A DNA stretch of 64,000 bases from Verrucomicrobiota bacterium (GTDB lineage Bacteria; Verrucomicrobiota; Verrucomicrobiia; Limisphaerales; UBA9464). A program made the translations under genes and the position numbers. Positions within the stretch are counted from its first letter, which is position 1, and each line of letters starts with the position of its first letter. Of this stretch, positions 55,625 through 64,000 are shown one piece after another. The notes under the pieces were generated by a model that saw only the letters and a program-made list of their open reading frames with translations, searched no databases and was not told the DNA's origin. The stretch lies in NCBI GenBank assembly GCA_017309115.1, contig JAFLEF010000031.1:24364-88363 (forward strand), written 5' to 3'.

Positions 55625-57868
55625 TTACTGGTTCAACCGATAGAACGCTCCAGTGCCCGGGGTAATGGTGACGGAGTTGTTGACCACGCCCGGCACCGCA
55701 GTCCAAGTCGCCGGACTCAGGGCAGCCGAGGATTGCAGGGTCCAACCGGTGACACCAGCGGGCCAGCTGAGCACCACGTTGGCGCCCTGTTGAGAGACAC
55801 TCAGGACGGGCGGCGTCACGACCGTTCCGGCCGGCGCGATCGGGTTGGTGAAGTCCACCCAGGCGAAGGCGAAGTCGGCGTCGCGCAGCGGGAAGGTGTC
55901 CGGCACGGAGCCGTCGCCGGAAGCATAGCGGGACTCGATGATGAACTTGCCGTCGAGGTACTCGTAGGTAAGGACCGAGGTGTCGGCGAGTTCCGGTTGG
56001 CCGGCGAGGTATCCGGCATTCTGCAACAACAGCATGCCATTGGTACCGGTCTTGCCGGGCAGGGTCAGTTCATAGCGACCGGCCGCGAGGCGGGTCAGGG
56101 TGAACGTGCCGGCCGACTTGGCGGCCACGCCGGTGCTGCCGATGACGCGTCCGCCCACCAGATTCACGGTGTCGAAGGGCAGGTACACGAAGGAGAAGCC
56201 GGCTTGTTCGATTACGGCGTACACGGCCGGATCCCGCACTTCGTCGTCCTGGCGAATGGCGACGGTCCAGCCGGTTCCGTCGGCGAGCGGCGGAGCGGTG
56301 ATGTATTTGCCGCGGTTGTCATTGCCTTCGTGGGTGGAGACCAGGAAGAGCAGACCGTCGTTGAGAGAATTGACACCCGGGAGGGTGAAGGTGGCGAGAC
56401 CGCCGACTTCTTCGGCCCAGGTCACGAACGATTCCGCCGAATATTTGGCGGTCACGTTGGCGGTGAGGGCGGCGCTTTGGGCACCGTGGGCTTCCCAGGA
56501 GGCGGGGATGCTACCCCGGACGTGTCCGGCCTTCCAACCTTGGGCGAAGGGGAACCAGGCAACGGCGCTGTCGATGTTGGCCTCGCGGAGCGCATTGGGG
56601 CTGGCGGCTTCCGGCAGGACAGCCGTCTCACCGAGTTTGCCGAAACACACGTAGAATTCGCCGCTCCCGAACTCCCCATCCAGCATGCTGAATCCGCGGC
56701 GGGAAGATCCGTCGTGGGTGGAGACCCAAGCGAAACCGTGGAATGCCGGAGCGCCATCGTTCCACACCTGACTGTTTTTGCGAATGGTGGGAATCACCAC
56801 GCCGGATTGCAGCGTCGGAGCCCAGGCGCGGGATTGGGGCTTGCTGGCGCGCTCAAGGTTGTTACCCGGCTGATTTGCGTCACGCAGGGGATTCGAGTAC
56901 GGCCCGAGATTTTGCTGGGCAGCAGTCGCATCGGCCGGACTTAGCAGGAAGTCTATATCCCCCTGATTGTAGCCTGGAGCCGACCAGGGAATGGGGCCCT
57001 GGCCGTCAATGGTCAGGATGACTTCATTCTTGTTGTCGGCGTTGTACACAATGGGCGAGCCATTAGGGCCGAGGCCGTCCTGCGGGATCACCATCTTGAA
57101 GTTGACGGCGGTGACCGAACGATCGGGATACAGTCCCGGCGCATTGGTTCCGGCGGGTGCGCCATCGACGGTGGCGGGCGGCGGTAGGACGGTGTCGCCG
57201 TAGCCCTGATATACGGCGGTGATCCGCAGTTCCTGGTCTTCGGATTCACTCACGTGGGCCACGGTGCTGAGACCAACATAGATCGTGGCGGGGAATTCCG
57301 CCGGATCGACCGCCACGGCGGAGAGTACGGTCCACGAGTTGGTGGTGTTGCCATACATCGTCGTGAACAGGTTGCCGGTGCGTTTCATTCGCAGCCAGAC
57401 GTCCGGATACGGCGTGGCGCCGCTGGTGTTGCCGGTAGGGCGGTCGGGCATGTCATCGGTGCCGCCGTCCTGGGCCGGACGAAAGATGGTTTCGATCGCG
57501 TTCTTGGGATCCGTGGCCAGGGCATTCACCTGCACGTTCGGACTGCCCGGCGTGAGGTTGGCCCGGGCCATCAGCGCAGCCTTGGCGGAATCCTGGGCGG
57601 CAGTGTCGCCGATGGTCAGGTTCAATACGCGAACCGAGACATCAAAGTCTCCGGTTTTTTGTTCGTGCAGGTAGGTAAACGAGTCGGAGGTGCCCCAGGT
57701 GTCATTGCCGCCGGCAATGACTTCAATGGTGTCCCCAGTGATCGTGACCTGGCCGGCCACGGGATTGTTGATGTCGGTCTGAGTCAATGTCGCCGCCGAC
57801 AGGGAGGCGACCGCCAAGGTCAGCAAGAGTGCTGAGCCGGCGCATAGGCAGTGTTTCATGTTCATCAT
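55625..57868 (-). CDS. Large exported beta-sandwich protein with C-terminal LSWP module
   Basis: About 747 residues from the ATG at 57868 (codons for MMNMKH...), with a signal peptide ending near SLSAA. The first domain (about 25-215) has [14 protein letters not shown] and [20 protein letters not shown], a concanavalin-like/DUF1349-type fold. The middle contains several long beta-rich parts with no known motif ([34 protein letters not shown]). The C-terminal 65 residues form the module [20 protein letters not shown] ending in AFYRLNQ, also found in other exported proteins here. It is probably an extracellular protein binding a polymer. Function unknown. It is divergent from the PQQ gene. Confidence 0.8.
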   Translation of the reverse strand: MMNMKHCLCAGSALLLTLAVASLSAATLTQTDINNPVAGQVTITGDTIEVIAGGNDTWGTSDSFTYLHEQKTGDFDVSVRVLNLTIGDTAAQDSAKAALMARANLTPGSPNVQVNALATDPKNAIETIFRPAQDGGTDDMPDRPTGNTSGATPYPDVWLRMKRTGNLFTTMYGNTTNSWTVLSAVAVDPAEFPATIYVGLSTVAHVSESEDQELRITAVYQGYGDTVLPPPATVDGAPAGTNAPGLYPDRSVTAVNFKMVIPQDGLGPNGSPIVYNADNKNEVILTIDGQGPIPWSAPGYNQGDIDFLLSPADATAAQQNLGPYSNPLRDANQPGNNLERASKPQSRAWAPTLQSGVVIPTIRKNSQVWNDGAPAFHGFAWVSTHDGSSRRGFSMLDGEFGSGEFYVCFGKLGETAVLPEAASPNALREANIDSAVAWFPFAQGWKAGHVRGSIPASWEAHGAQSAALTANVTAKYSAESFVTWAEEVGGLATFTLPGVNSLNDGLLFLVSTHEGNDNRGKYITAPPLADGTGWTVAIRQDDEVRDPAVYAVIEQAGFSFVYLPFDTVNLVGGRVIGSTGVAAKSAGTFTLTRLAAGRYELTLPGKTGTNGMLLLQNAGYLAGQPELADTSVLTYEYLDGKFIIESRYASGDGSVPDTFPLRDADFAFAWVDFTNPIAPAGTVVTPPVLSVSQQGANVVLSWPAGVTGWTLQSSAALSPATWTAVPGVVNNSVTITPGTGAFYRLNQ

Positions 57869-58101
57869 AGGTAGGCTCGTTGCCGAGCAGGACTGGCAAT
57901 GGTGGCCCATCGGGCCTGGAGTTCGCGAGGCTGCCGGCGGGAAATCTCCGCGGCATGACAGTCGAGTGCCATTCACGTGAACGATCCAGTAGGAAGCCGC
58001 ATGAGCCGATAACCCGGGCGCGAACTGGGGAGGCACAATTCAGTTCCAGGAACCAACGGTGAGCCTCGACGCCGACTCGCGTTTCTGTCTTCAATCGGAT
58101 C

Positions 58102-59397
58102 ATGAAGATCTGCTCCCTGATTGGCTTGGGCCTAGTGGCGGGTACGGGAATGCTCCAGGCCACGAATTGGCCTTCGTGGCGGGGACCCCATCAGGACGGG
58201 ACGACGCCCGAGACTCGCTTTCCACTGAGCTGGAATCGCGACCAGAACATCAAATGGCGCACCCCGCTGCCGGAGGCTGGCAACTCGTCGCCGATCGTCT
58301 GGGGCGATCTCGTCTTCGTGACCCAGGCCCTGGGCGACGGCCAGCAACGAACGTTAATGGCCTTCGATCGGCAGACCGGGAGATTGAAGTGGCAAAAAGG
58401 CGTCACCTACGAGGCCAAGGATCCGCGGCATCAGACCAATCCCCATTGCGCGGCTTCACCGGTGACCGATGGGGAACGGGTGGTCGCCAGTTTCGCGTCC
58501 GCCGGTGTGGTGGCCTACGACTTCGCCGGGGAAGTGCTCTGGAAGGCCGACCTGGGGAAACAAGTGCACGGCTGGGGACAGGGTTCGTCGCCCGTGATCC
58601 ATGGCGATCAGGTCATCGTTTATCACGGTCCGGGCGAGTTTTCGACGCTCTACGCCCTGAACAAAAAGACCGGCACCGTACGGTGGAGTGTGCCGTTGAA
58701 GGAAGTGCATCCGCCGGAACGATGGGACGGATTCGCCGGCAAGAATGACGGAATGATTGCCACCTTCAGCACGCCGCTGGTGATTCGGGCCGGTGATCGG
58801 GACGAGATCATTTTGCCCGTGGTGAATCAGTTGAAGGCGTTCGCCGCCGATTCCGGCAAGCTCCAGTGGTTTGTGGATGGCATCAATCCTCTGATCTACA
58901 GCTCGCCTACCCTTGGTCAGGATACCTTGGTGATGTTCGGCGGTTTCTTCGGCACGGCGGTCTTTATCAAGCCCGGTGGCTCCGGAGATCGCACCGGTGA
59001 ACGTCTCTTCTTCGAGCGACGACTGAAGAAACACACGATTGGCTCGCCGATTATCAAGGACGGTTACATCTACCAGAGCTCGACCGATGGCTTCGGTCAG
59101 TGCTTCGAACTCGCCACCGGCAACCTTGTTTGGGAGGAGCGCCTCCCGTCCACCGGGGCCAGCGGTCAAACCTGGACCTCCATGGTACGGTCCGGCGAAC
59201 ACCTCTTCGTGGTCAATCAGTCCGGCGACACCATCATTCTCCGGGCGGCGCCGAAGTATGAAGTGATCGCCACCAATCCCGTGGGCGAGCCGTCCAACTC
59301 CACGCTGGCGCTGTCGAAGGGGGAGATTTTCCTGCGCACCCAAGCGGCGCTGTACTGCATCGCCGATCCCAAGGTGACTGCCGCGGTGACTCCCTGA
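58102..59397 (+). CDS. Exported PQQ-like beta-propeller protein (BamB-related)
   Basis: A 431-residue protein with a signal peptide (MKICSLIGLGLVAGTGMLQA) and the mature start NWPSWRGPHQDG, the hallmark of PVC PQQ-type outer-membrane/periplasmic proteins. The remainder is repeated propeller blades: LMAFDRQTGRLKWQKG, TLYALNKKTGTVRWSV, FELATGNLVWEERLP. No catalytic PQQ-dehydrogenase residues are apparent, so it is more likely a structural or assembly factor, like BamB, or an electron carrier support. It converges with uvrA, stops 10 bases apart. Confidence 0.88.
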   Translation: MKICSLIGLGLVAGTGMLQATNWPSWRGPHQDGTTPETRFPLSWNRDQNIKWRTPLPEAGNSSPIVWGDLVFVTQALGDGQQRTLMAFDRQTGRLKWQKGVTYEAKDPRHQTNPHCAASPVTDGERVVASFASAGVVAYDFAGEVLWKADLGKQVHGWGQGSSPVIHGDQVIVYHGPGEFSTLYALNKKTGTVRWSVPLKEVHPPERWDGFAGKNDGMIATFSTPLVIRAGDRDEIILPVVNQLKAFAADSGKLQWFVDGINPLIYSSPTLGQDTLVMFGGFFGTAVFIKPGGSGDRTGERLFFERRLKKHTIGSPIIKDGYIYQSSTDGFGQCFELATGNLVWEERLPSTGASGQTWTSMVRSGEHLFVVNQSGDTIILRAAPKYEVIATNPVGEPSNSTLALSKGEIFLRTQAALYCIADPKVTAAVTP

Positions 59398-59407
59398 GTC
59401 CGCCGGG

Positions 59408-62400
59408 TCACGCCCGGGGCTTCACGCCCACGGTCCGGAGGAAGCGGCCCGTGTGGCTACGCTCGCAGGCCGCCACCGCTTCCGGTGGTCCCGCCACCAC
59501 CAGTTCGCCGCCGGCATCCCCGGCGTCAGGACCCAGTTCCACGACCCAATCGGCGCACTTGATGACGTCCAGATTGTGCTCGATCACGAGCACCGAATGT
59601 CCCGCCGCCACCAACCGCTGGAACACGGCCAACAATACCCGGACGTCTTCGAAATGCAGTCCCGTGGTGGGTTCATCGAAGAGGAATAGGGTGGGTCGGT
59701 CCGCTCGGGGAGCCCCTCCTGTGGCGGCGGATTCCGCGAGGTGACTGACCAGTTTCAAGCGTTGACTTTCGCCGCCGCTCAGGGTGTTCACCGGTTGGCC
59801 GACCCGCAGATAGCCCAGTCCCACTTCCTCGAGCAGACGCAGTTTGGCCGCGGCCCGTTGCGCCGGTTTGGAACCGGTCATGGCCGCGAGAAACTCCCGA
59901 GCTTGTTCGACCGGAGATTCCAGGAGATCGGCAATCGACATAGCCTCCGGACCCGTCTTCAGCCCGGCGGGACGCGGCAGTTTGACCGCCAGAATGTGTT
60001 CCCGGTAACGGCGTCCCTGGCAGGCTGGACAGCGCACAAACACGTCGCTCAGGAACTGCATTTCGATCTTCTCAAAGCCCGCGCCCCGGCAGCGTTCGCA
60101 CTGGCCTTGGGCTGAATTGAAACTGAAGGCGCCAGCGGAGTACTCCCGCTCCCGGGCTTCCGGGCTGGCGGCGAAGACGTCCCGAATGTCGTCGAACGCT
60201 CCGATGTACACCGCGGGATTCGAGCGGGGCGTACGGCCAATCGGCGCCTGATCCACCAGCACCACCGCACCGAGTCCGTCGGCTCCGGTCAGTTCGGCCT
60301 GTGCCAGGCCCGCCTGGGCTTCGGACCGAAACTCACCATCCACTTCTTCGTCCAAGGCGGCGTTCAGAGCCGCGTCGTTGCCGGCCAGCTTCTGCTGCAA
60401 CAGGGGAAGCAAGACTTCGCGCACCAGAGTCGTCTTGCCGGAACCGCTGACCCCGGTTAGGCACACCAGTCGACCGAGAGGAAGCTCCACATTCAGGTTG
60501 CGCAAATTGTGGGAGCTGGCCCCGCGTAGCCGCAGAACTCCCGGGTTGGCTTTGATCGGGAAGCTCGCCGGAGGGGACAGAAGCTCTGATCCGGTGCGCA
60601 GTCGGGGAGATAGTTTGCGCAAGGCTTCAGTACGGGAGGGCGCGCGATAATCGGCGACCGGTTCGGCCGCGAAGCTTTGAACCTCATCCGCGGCCGGGGC
60701 AGTTACGACACTGCGGCGTTCGGGCAAAGCAATCTGTTTCCGCCCCGTCAGATAATCCGCGGTCAAGGATCCTTGGGCGGCCAACAGCTCGGTCGGACTG
60801 CCTTGGAACACCAGGTGACCCCCGGATTCGCCGTGGCCCGGACCCAGGTCCACAATTTGGTCAGCCGCCCGCATCACGCTGGATTCGTGCTCGACTACGA
60901 CCACGGTGTTCCCGGCGTCCCGGAGCCGATGGAGAATGCGGATCAGTCGGTCGGTGTCCCGGGCGTGGAGTCCGACGCTGGGTTCATCCAGAACGAAGAG
61001 TGTGTGGGTCAGCCGGGATCCCAGACACGTCGTCAGGTTAACGCGTTCGGTTTCTCCGCCGGACAAGGTCCGGGTGGCCCGGTCCAGTGTGAGATAACCC
61101 AGGCCAACTTCCTCCAAGTAGCCCAGGCGCGTGCGAACTTCGTTCAGCGCTAGCGCCAGCGGATCGTGGGCGGGGCGGGGATGTTCGCGGGCGAAGTCCT
61201 CGACCCGAAGCAGCGCGTCCCGAATCGGCAGCGCATAGAAGTCGGCCAAGGTGAGTCCGGCGGGATGGGTGCCTTCCCGAGGCAACCGATAGAGCAGGGA
61301 ATCGGGATTGAAGCGCCGGCCCTGGCAGTCCTGACAACTTCGGTAACTCCGATAGCGGGACAGCAGCACTCGCACGTGCATCTTGTAGGACTTGCTTTCC
61401 AGCCAACGGAAGTAGCCCTTCACGCCGTACCAGGAGTTCGGCCAGCTGTGTTCCGGATCCTCGGGATCGTGTCCCGGATCCCCCTCCATGACCCAGCGCT
61501 GATGCTCGGGCGAGAGGTCGCGAAAGGGAACGTTGACCGGAACCTGACTTCGCCGGGCGGAGCGCAGGAGATCGGCCTGACATTCGGCGCTCTGACCGGA
61601 TTGCCACGGTTTGACCACGCCTTCGGCCAGGGACTTCGAGCGGTCGGGCAACGCGAGGTCGGGATCGATCGTGATCACCCGACCGAACCCTTTGCAGGTG
61701 GGGCAGGCGCCGACGGGATTGTTGAAGCTGAACAGGCCGGGCGTCGGTTCCGGATAGTTCAGGTCGCAGGCGGCGCAGTGAAATCCGACCGAGTACAAGT
61801 GAGTCCCGCCCGAACCCACTGGCAGATCCCGAATGGCCAGCGAACCCCGGCCGAAGTGATACGCCTGTTCGCAGGCTTCGACGAAGCGTGACCGGTTCTC
61901 GGGAACCAGTCGCAATCGGTCCGCCACGACGGTCAAAACCCGGGCGTCCCGGGGGACCTTCGCTCCGGCTTCCTCCAACCGGACCACGTCCGAGTGGAGG
62001 AGCAGACGGCGGAATCCCTGTTGGCCAAGCAGGTTTAGTTGTTCCGCCACGGGCAGGCGATCGCTCAACGGCAGATCGAAAGAGATCAGCACCTCCGTGG
62101 CGCCGCCGGGTTGACGGCTGGCGGCGAGAGTGTGTTCCCAAACCACCTGGGGTGGTTCGCGCCGTACCGGACGCTGGCATTGGCGACAATGGCGAACCGC
62201 CCAGTGAGGCCAGAGCACCTTCAGGTAGTCGCACAGTTCCGTCATGGTCCCGACTGTGCTGCGGGAGCTGCGGACGGCATTGCGTTGTTCAATGGCAATG
62301 GCCGGGGGAATGTTCTCGATGCGATCGACGGCCGGTTTGTCCATCCGGTCGAAGAACTGGCGAGCGTAGGGTGTGAAGGTCTCGATATACCGGCGTTGGC

Positions 62401-62602
62401 CCTCGGCGTAGAGGGTTTCGAAGGCGAGGGAGCTTTTGCCGGAACCGCTGAGCCCGGTGACCACGATTAGTTTCCCGAGGGGCAGATTGAGGTTGAAGCC
62501 CTTGAGATTGTTTTGCCGAACGTGGTGGAGCCGGATGCAGTGAGGAGTGCCGGGCGTGGTTCGGGAAGGGGAAATGGAAGAATGTTGAAGTGCCCGCGCC
62601 AT
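59408..62602 (-). CDS. UvrA-family excinuclease ABC subunit (variant)
   Basis: A 1064-residue protein, longer than the usual 940. Both ABC domains are present: VVTGLSGSGKSSLAFETLYA and CLTGVSGSGKTTLVREVLL as Walker A sites, TLSGGETERVNLTTCLGSRL and TLSGGESQRLKLVSHL as signatures. Four CxxC clusters lie as in UvrA: HCRQC, HCAAC...CPTC, SCQDC and QCERC...CPAC. An IEQRNAVRSSRSTVGTMTE segment is the UvrB-contact region. A 60-residue insert near 650-710 and the altered first signature suggest a paralogous UvrA of the PVC group rather than the main one. Recognises damaged DNA with UvrB. Confidence 0.88.
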   Translation of the reverse strand: MARALQHSSISPSRTTPGTPHCIRLHHVRQNNLKGFNLNLPLGKLIVVTGLSGSGKSSLAFETLYAEGQRRYIETFTPYARQFFDRMDKPAVDRIENIPPAIAIEQRNAVRSSRSTVGTMTELCDYLKVLWPHWAVRHCRQCQRPVRREPPQVVWEHTLAASRQPGGATEVLISFDLPLSDRLPVAEQLNLLGQQGFRRLLLHSDVVRLEEAGAKVPRDARVLTVVADRLRLVPENRSRFVEACEQAYHFGRGSLAIRDLPVGSGGTHLYSVGFHCAACDLNYPEPTPGLFSFNNPVGACPTCKGFGRVITIDPDLALPDRSKSLAEGVVKPWQSGQSAECQADLLRSARRSQVPVNVPFRDLSPEHQRWVMEGDPGHDPEDPEHSWPNSWYGVKGYFRWLESKSYKMHVRVLLSRYRSYRSCQDCQGRRFNPDSLLYRLPREGTHPAGLTLADFYALPIRDALLRVEDFAREHPRPAHDPLALALNEVRTRLGYLEEVGLGYLTLDRATRTLSGGETERVNLTTCLGSRLTHTLFVLDEPSVGLHARDTDRLIRILHRLRDAGNTVVVVEHESSVMRAADQIVDLGPGHGESGGHLVFQGSPTELLAAQGSLTADYLTGRKQIALPERRSVVTAPAADEVQSFAAEPVADYRAPSRTEALRKLSPRLRTGSELLSPPASFPIKANPGVLRLRGASSHNLRNLNVELPLGRLVCLTGVSGSGKTTLVREVLLPLLQQKLAGNDAALNAALDEEVDGEFRSEAQAGLAQAELTGADGLGAVVLVDQAPIGRTPRSNPAVYIGAFDDIRDVFAASPEAREREYSAGAFSFNSAQGQCERCRGAGFEKIEMQFLSDVFVRCPACQGRRYREHILAVKLPRPAGLKTGPEAMSIADLLESPVEQAREFLAAMTGSKPAQRAAAKLRLLEEVGLGYLRVGQPVNTLSGGESQRLKLVSHLAESAATGGAPRADRPTLFLFDEPTTGLHFEDVRVLLAVFQRLVAAGHSVLVIEHNLDVIKCADWVVELGPDAGDAGGELVVAGPPEAVAACERSHTGRFLRTVGVKPRA

Positions 62603-62720
62603 CGGGCCGCGAAACTACGGGCGCACCCCAGGTCGTCAATGCGCGCGACGGGCTAATTTAGCCGTTCGCCGGCTGCGACCGCGGCCAGCTGAATTGAATG
62701 GGTCGAGTTGCCGGGGGAGG

Positions 62721-62972
62721 TCAGCGAACCGGAGTGCAGGGTTGGTCGCGGAGGACCCGGACCGTGGAGGCTGGATTGTTGACCAGTTTGGCCGTTGGCC
62801 GAACGGGACGTCGGGTCAGTTCGCCACCACAATTGGCACAGATGAAGCCCAGTCGGGTCTCCGCGCACGACAGACAGAAGGTGCATTCGAACGTGCAGAT
62901 GTACGCTTCGCGGGACTCTGGAGGCAGATCCCGGTCGCAGCACTCGCAATTGGGGCGTAGTTCCAGCGGCAT
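62721..62972 (-). CDS. DUF1272 small zinc-binding protein
   Basis: 83 residues starting LELRPNCECCDRDLPPESRE, then ICTFECTFCLSC, then FICANCGGELTRRPVRP. Nine Cys are placed as in DUF1272, a short zinc-binding family of unknown role. The C-terminal 20 residues extend beyond the core. It sits divergently, between uvrA and the RF3 fragment, and the region upstream of its start contains no second gene. A longer alternative frame on the same strand (62653-63150) is less protein-like. Confidence 0.9.
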   Translation of the reverse strand: MPLELRPNCECCDRDLPPESREAYICTFECTFCLSCAETRLGFICANCGGELTRRPVRPTAKLVNNPASTVRVLRDQPCTPVR

Positions 62973-63085
62973 AGACCAGCTGGTTAAAGGCCAAAGTGGG
63001 CGTCTCGTCAGCTCTGGAGTTCGGAAGTTTCAGGCTGTCTTCCGGCTCGCCTTTTGCCGGGCTTTCCAGTGTGTTCTCCGCGTTC

Positions 63086-63856
63086 ATGAGCGAGTCGACG
63101 CCGCAGTTTGTTTCTCCGGAGCATCCGCAGTTCAGCGGATTCATCTTCAAAATTCAGGCGAACATGGATCCCAAACATCGGGATCGCATCGCCTTTGTGC
63201 GGATTGTCAGCGGCAAGTTCGAGCGCGACATGGTGGTGACCCATGTTCAGACCGGCAAAAAGGTTCGGCTCAGTTCCTCGCACAAGCTCTTTGGCAACGA
63301 GCGCGAAACCGTGGATGAGGCGTTTCCTGGCGACATCATTGGACTGGTTGGGCACGACGGCTTCGGCATTGGCGATACGCTGACGACTGATTCTTCGATC
63401 TGCTACGACGAGATTCCCCGGTTTACGCCGGAAGTCTTCGAGTACTTCCACAATCCCAACACGGCCAAGTTCAAGCAATTCCGGCAAGGGTTGGATCAGT
63501 TGCTGCGGGAGGGTGTGGCGCAGGCGTTTCAGCTGAAGGACACGGCCAGTCGGGTGCCCTTGCTGGGAGCGGTCGGACCGCTGCAATTCGAGGTGTTGCA
63601 GTATCGGTTGGAAACAGAGTACGGCGCGGAGACCCGACGGGAACCGGCGCCGTTCCAGGCGGTTCGTTGGTTGCCGGCGGGCACCAAGGCGGAGGATTTG
63701 GATGGGATCACGCTGCCGACGGGTTCGCGCTTTGCCTTCGACGGGGAGGAGAATGTGGTGGCCTTGTTCCCGACCGAGTGGGCGCTGAATTATTTTGGGC
63801 AGAACCATCCGTCGATTCCACTCAGTCCGCTCGCGCCGAAGCGGGAAGGGCGATGA
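63086..63856 (+). pseudogene. prfC: Release factor 3 C-terminal fragment lacking the GTPase domain
   Basis: 256 residues from ATG 63086. From residue 13 the chain (FSGFIFKIQANMDPKHRDRIAFVRIVSGKF) matches RF3 from about residue 300 of 529 to its end, including KKVRLSSSHKLF, FPGDIIGLVGHDGFGIGDTL, PLLGAVGPLQFEVLQYRLET and a final TEWALNYFGQ region. Domains II and III are complete and undamaged by stops. The N-terminal GTPase with G1-G5 motifs is absent; the 400 bases upstream contain DUF1272 on the other strand and no GTPase remnant. RF3 recycles RF1/RF2 by GTP hydrolysis, so this piece cannot do so. It may be a broken gene, a rearrangement, or a stand-alone domain protein. Confidence 0.8.
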
Positions 63857-63905
63857 AGGCCGGCGAAGAGCTTAGAGCTGAGCCGTAACAATGCAGTTGG
63901 CGGTT

Positions 63906-63986
63906 GTCACCGTTTGGTGGATTGATTGTTTTTGTGAAAGAAACCGATCAATCAGCGGACACACGCCCGGGACACCAAACGGTGAC
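63906..63986 (+). repeat. Perfect 14-bp inverted repeat at the right window end
   Basis: GTCACCGTTTGGTG (63906-63919) and its exact inverted copy (63973-63986) enclose 53 bases with an inner imperfect pair (GATTGATTG, 63920-63928; CGATCAATC, 63945-63953). No gene within. It might be the end of a small mobile element or a long hairpin terminator for the RF3 fragment; the missing T tract argues against the latter. Confidence 0.6.
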
Positions 63987-64000
63987 TCCGAAAGTTGCGT

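Noticed and set aside
62653-63150. A longer minus-strand frame around the DUF1272 gene.
   Set aside because: Its composition is poor and it overlaps the well-conserved DUF1272 frame and the start of the RF3 fragment.
63906-63986. Integron attC site at the right end.
   Set aside because: The arms do not contain the GTTRRRY/RYYYAAC core sites.

Overview
This window is GC-rich chromosomal DNA, most likely from a member of the Verrucomicrobiota (PVC superphylum). The signs are PEP-CTERM-type exported proteins, a HEAT-repeat plus c-type cytochrome 'membrane-bound dehydrogenase' of the Pirellula/Verrucomicrobium type, a pseudopilin with a 'FADGHV' tail, a DUF4331 protein, many large exported hydrolases, and repeated use of a C-terminal 'VxLSWP...W.LQ.S' module. 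Most genes lack a recognisable Shine-Dalgarno sequence. No rRNA, CRISPR array, prophage or transposase gene was found.

Layout. 1-9 kb: a partial RluA-type pseudouridine synthase, an atypical pyruvate kinase, a PEP-CTERM protein, a SUI1-type factor, the giant PVC cytochrome, a periplasmic rhodanese and an SGNH hydrolase. 9.2-20 kb: tRNA-Val(TAC), a propeller/Ig surface protein, a PIG-L deacetylase, an MFS transporter, a membrane protein, a GNAT-like protein, a PhoB/PhoR-like two-component pair and a two-domain esterase. 20-23 kb: a repeat-rich accessory stretch holding two unrecognised genes. 23-31 kb: an ABC ATPase/permease pair, a transglutaminase-esterase fusion, a TIM-barrel/PHP fusion, an Rpn-type nuclease and a small zinc-ribbon protein. 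32-39 kb (minus strand): a pseudopilin with two paralogous exported proteins, a Tat-exported dimethylformamidase-like protein, a DUF4331 protein and an exported protein with a sorting tail. 39-43.3 kb: groEL, groES and dnaK, divided by terminators. 43.7-50.5 kb: a beta-hydroxyacid dehydrogenase, two tandem ADOP/MacB-like orphan permeases, and a membrane protein + XRE regulator pair headed by a perfect palindrome. 50.5-59 kb: a glycosyltransferase, an exported lipase, an overlapping operon ending in signal peptidase I, a large exported beta-sandwich protein and a PQQ-propeller protein. 59.4-64 kb: a UvrA homologue, a DUF1272 protein and a release factor 3 fragment that lacks its GTPase domain.

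Much of the gene content points to a cell envelope built for degrading and handling extracellular polymers: esterases, a lipase, a PIG-L deacetylase, a PHP/TIM-barrel protein, a DMFase-like amidohydrolase, pseudopilins and sorting-tagged proteins, with signal peptidase I on the export side. The housekeeping part is the chaperone block, tRNA-Val, RluA, pyruvate kinase, UvrA and the RF3 remnant.

Intergenic DNA carries several short repeat families: a mosaic element ending in a 'GGCGGCTACG' motif, GTAGGGCGACGCT elements, AGATTGACGCAGATT inverted pairs and a heptanucleotide array. No complete, obviously new multi-gene system is certain. The best candidates for undescribed biology are the operator/membrane-protein/XRE unit next to the tandem orphan permeases, the two orphan genes in the 20-22 kb repeat island, and the GTPase-less RF3.
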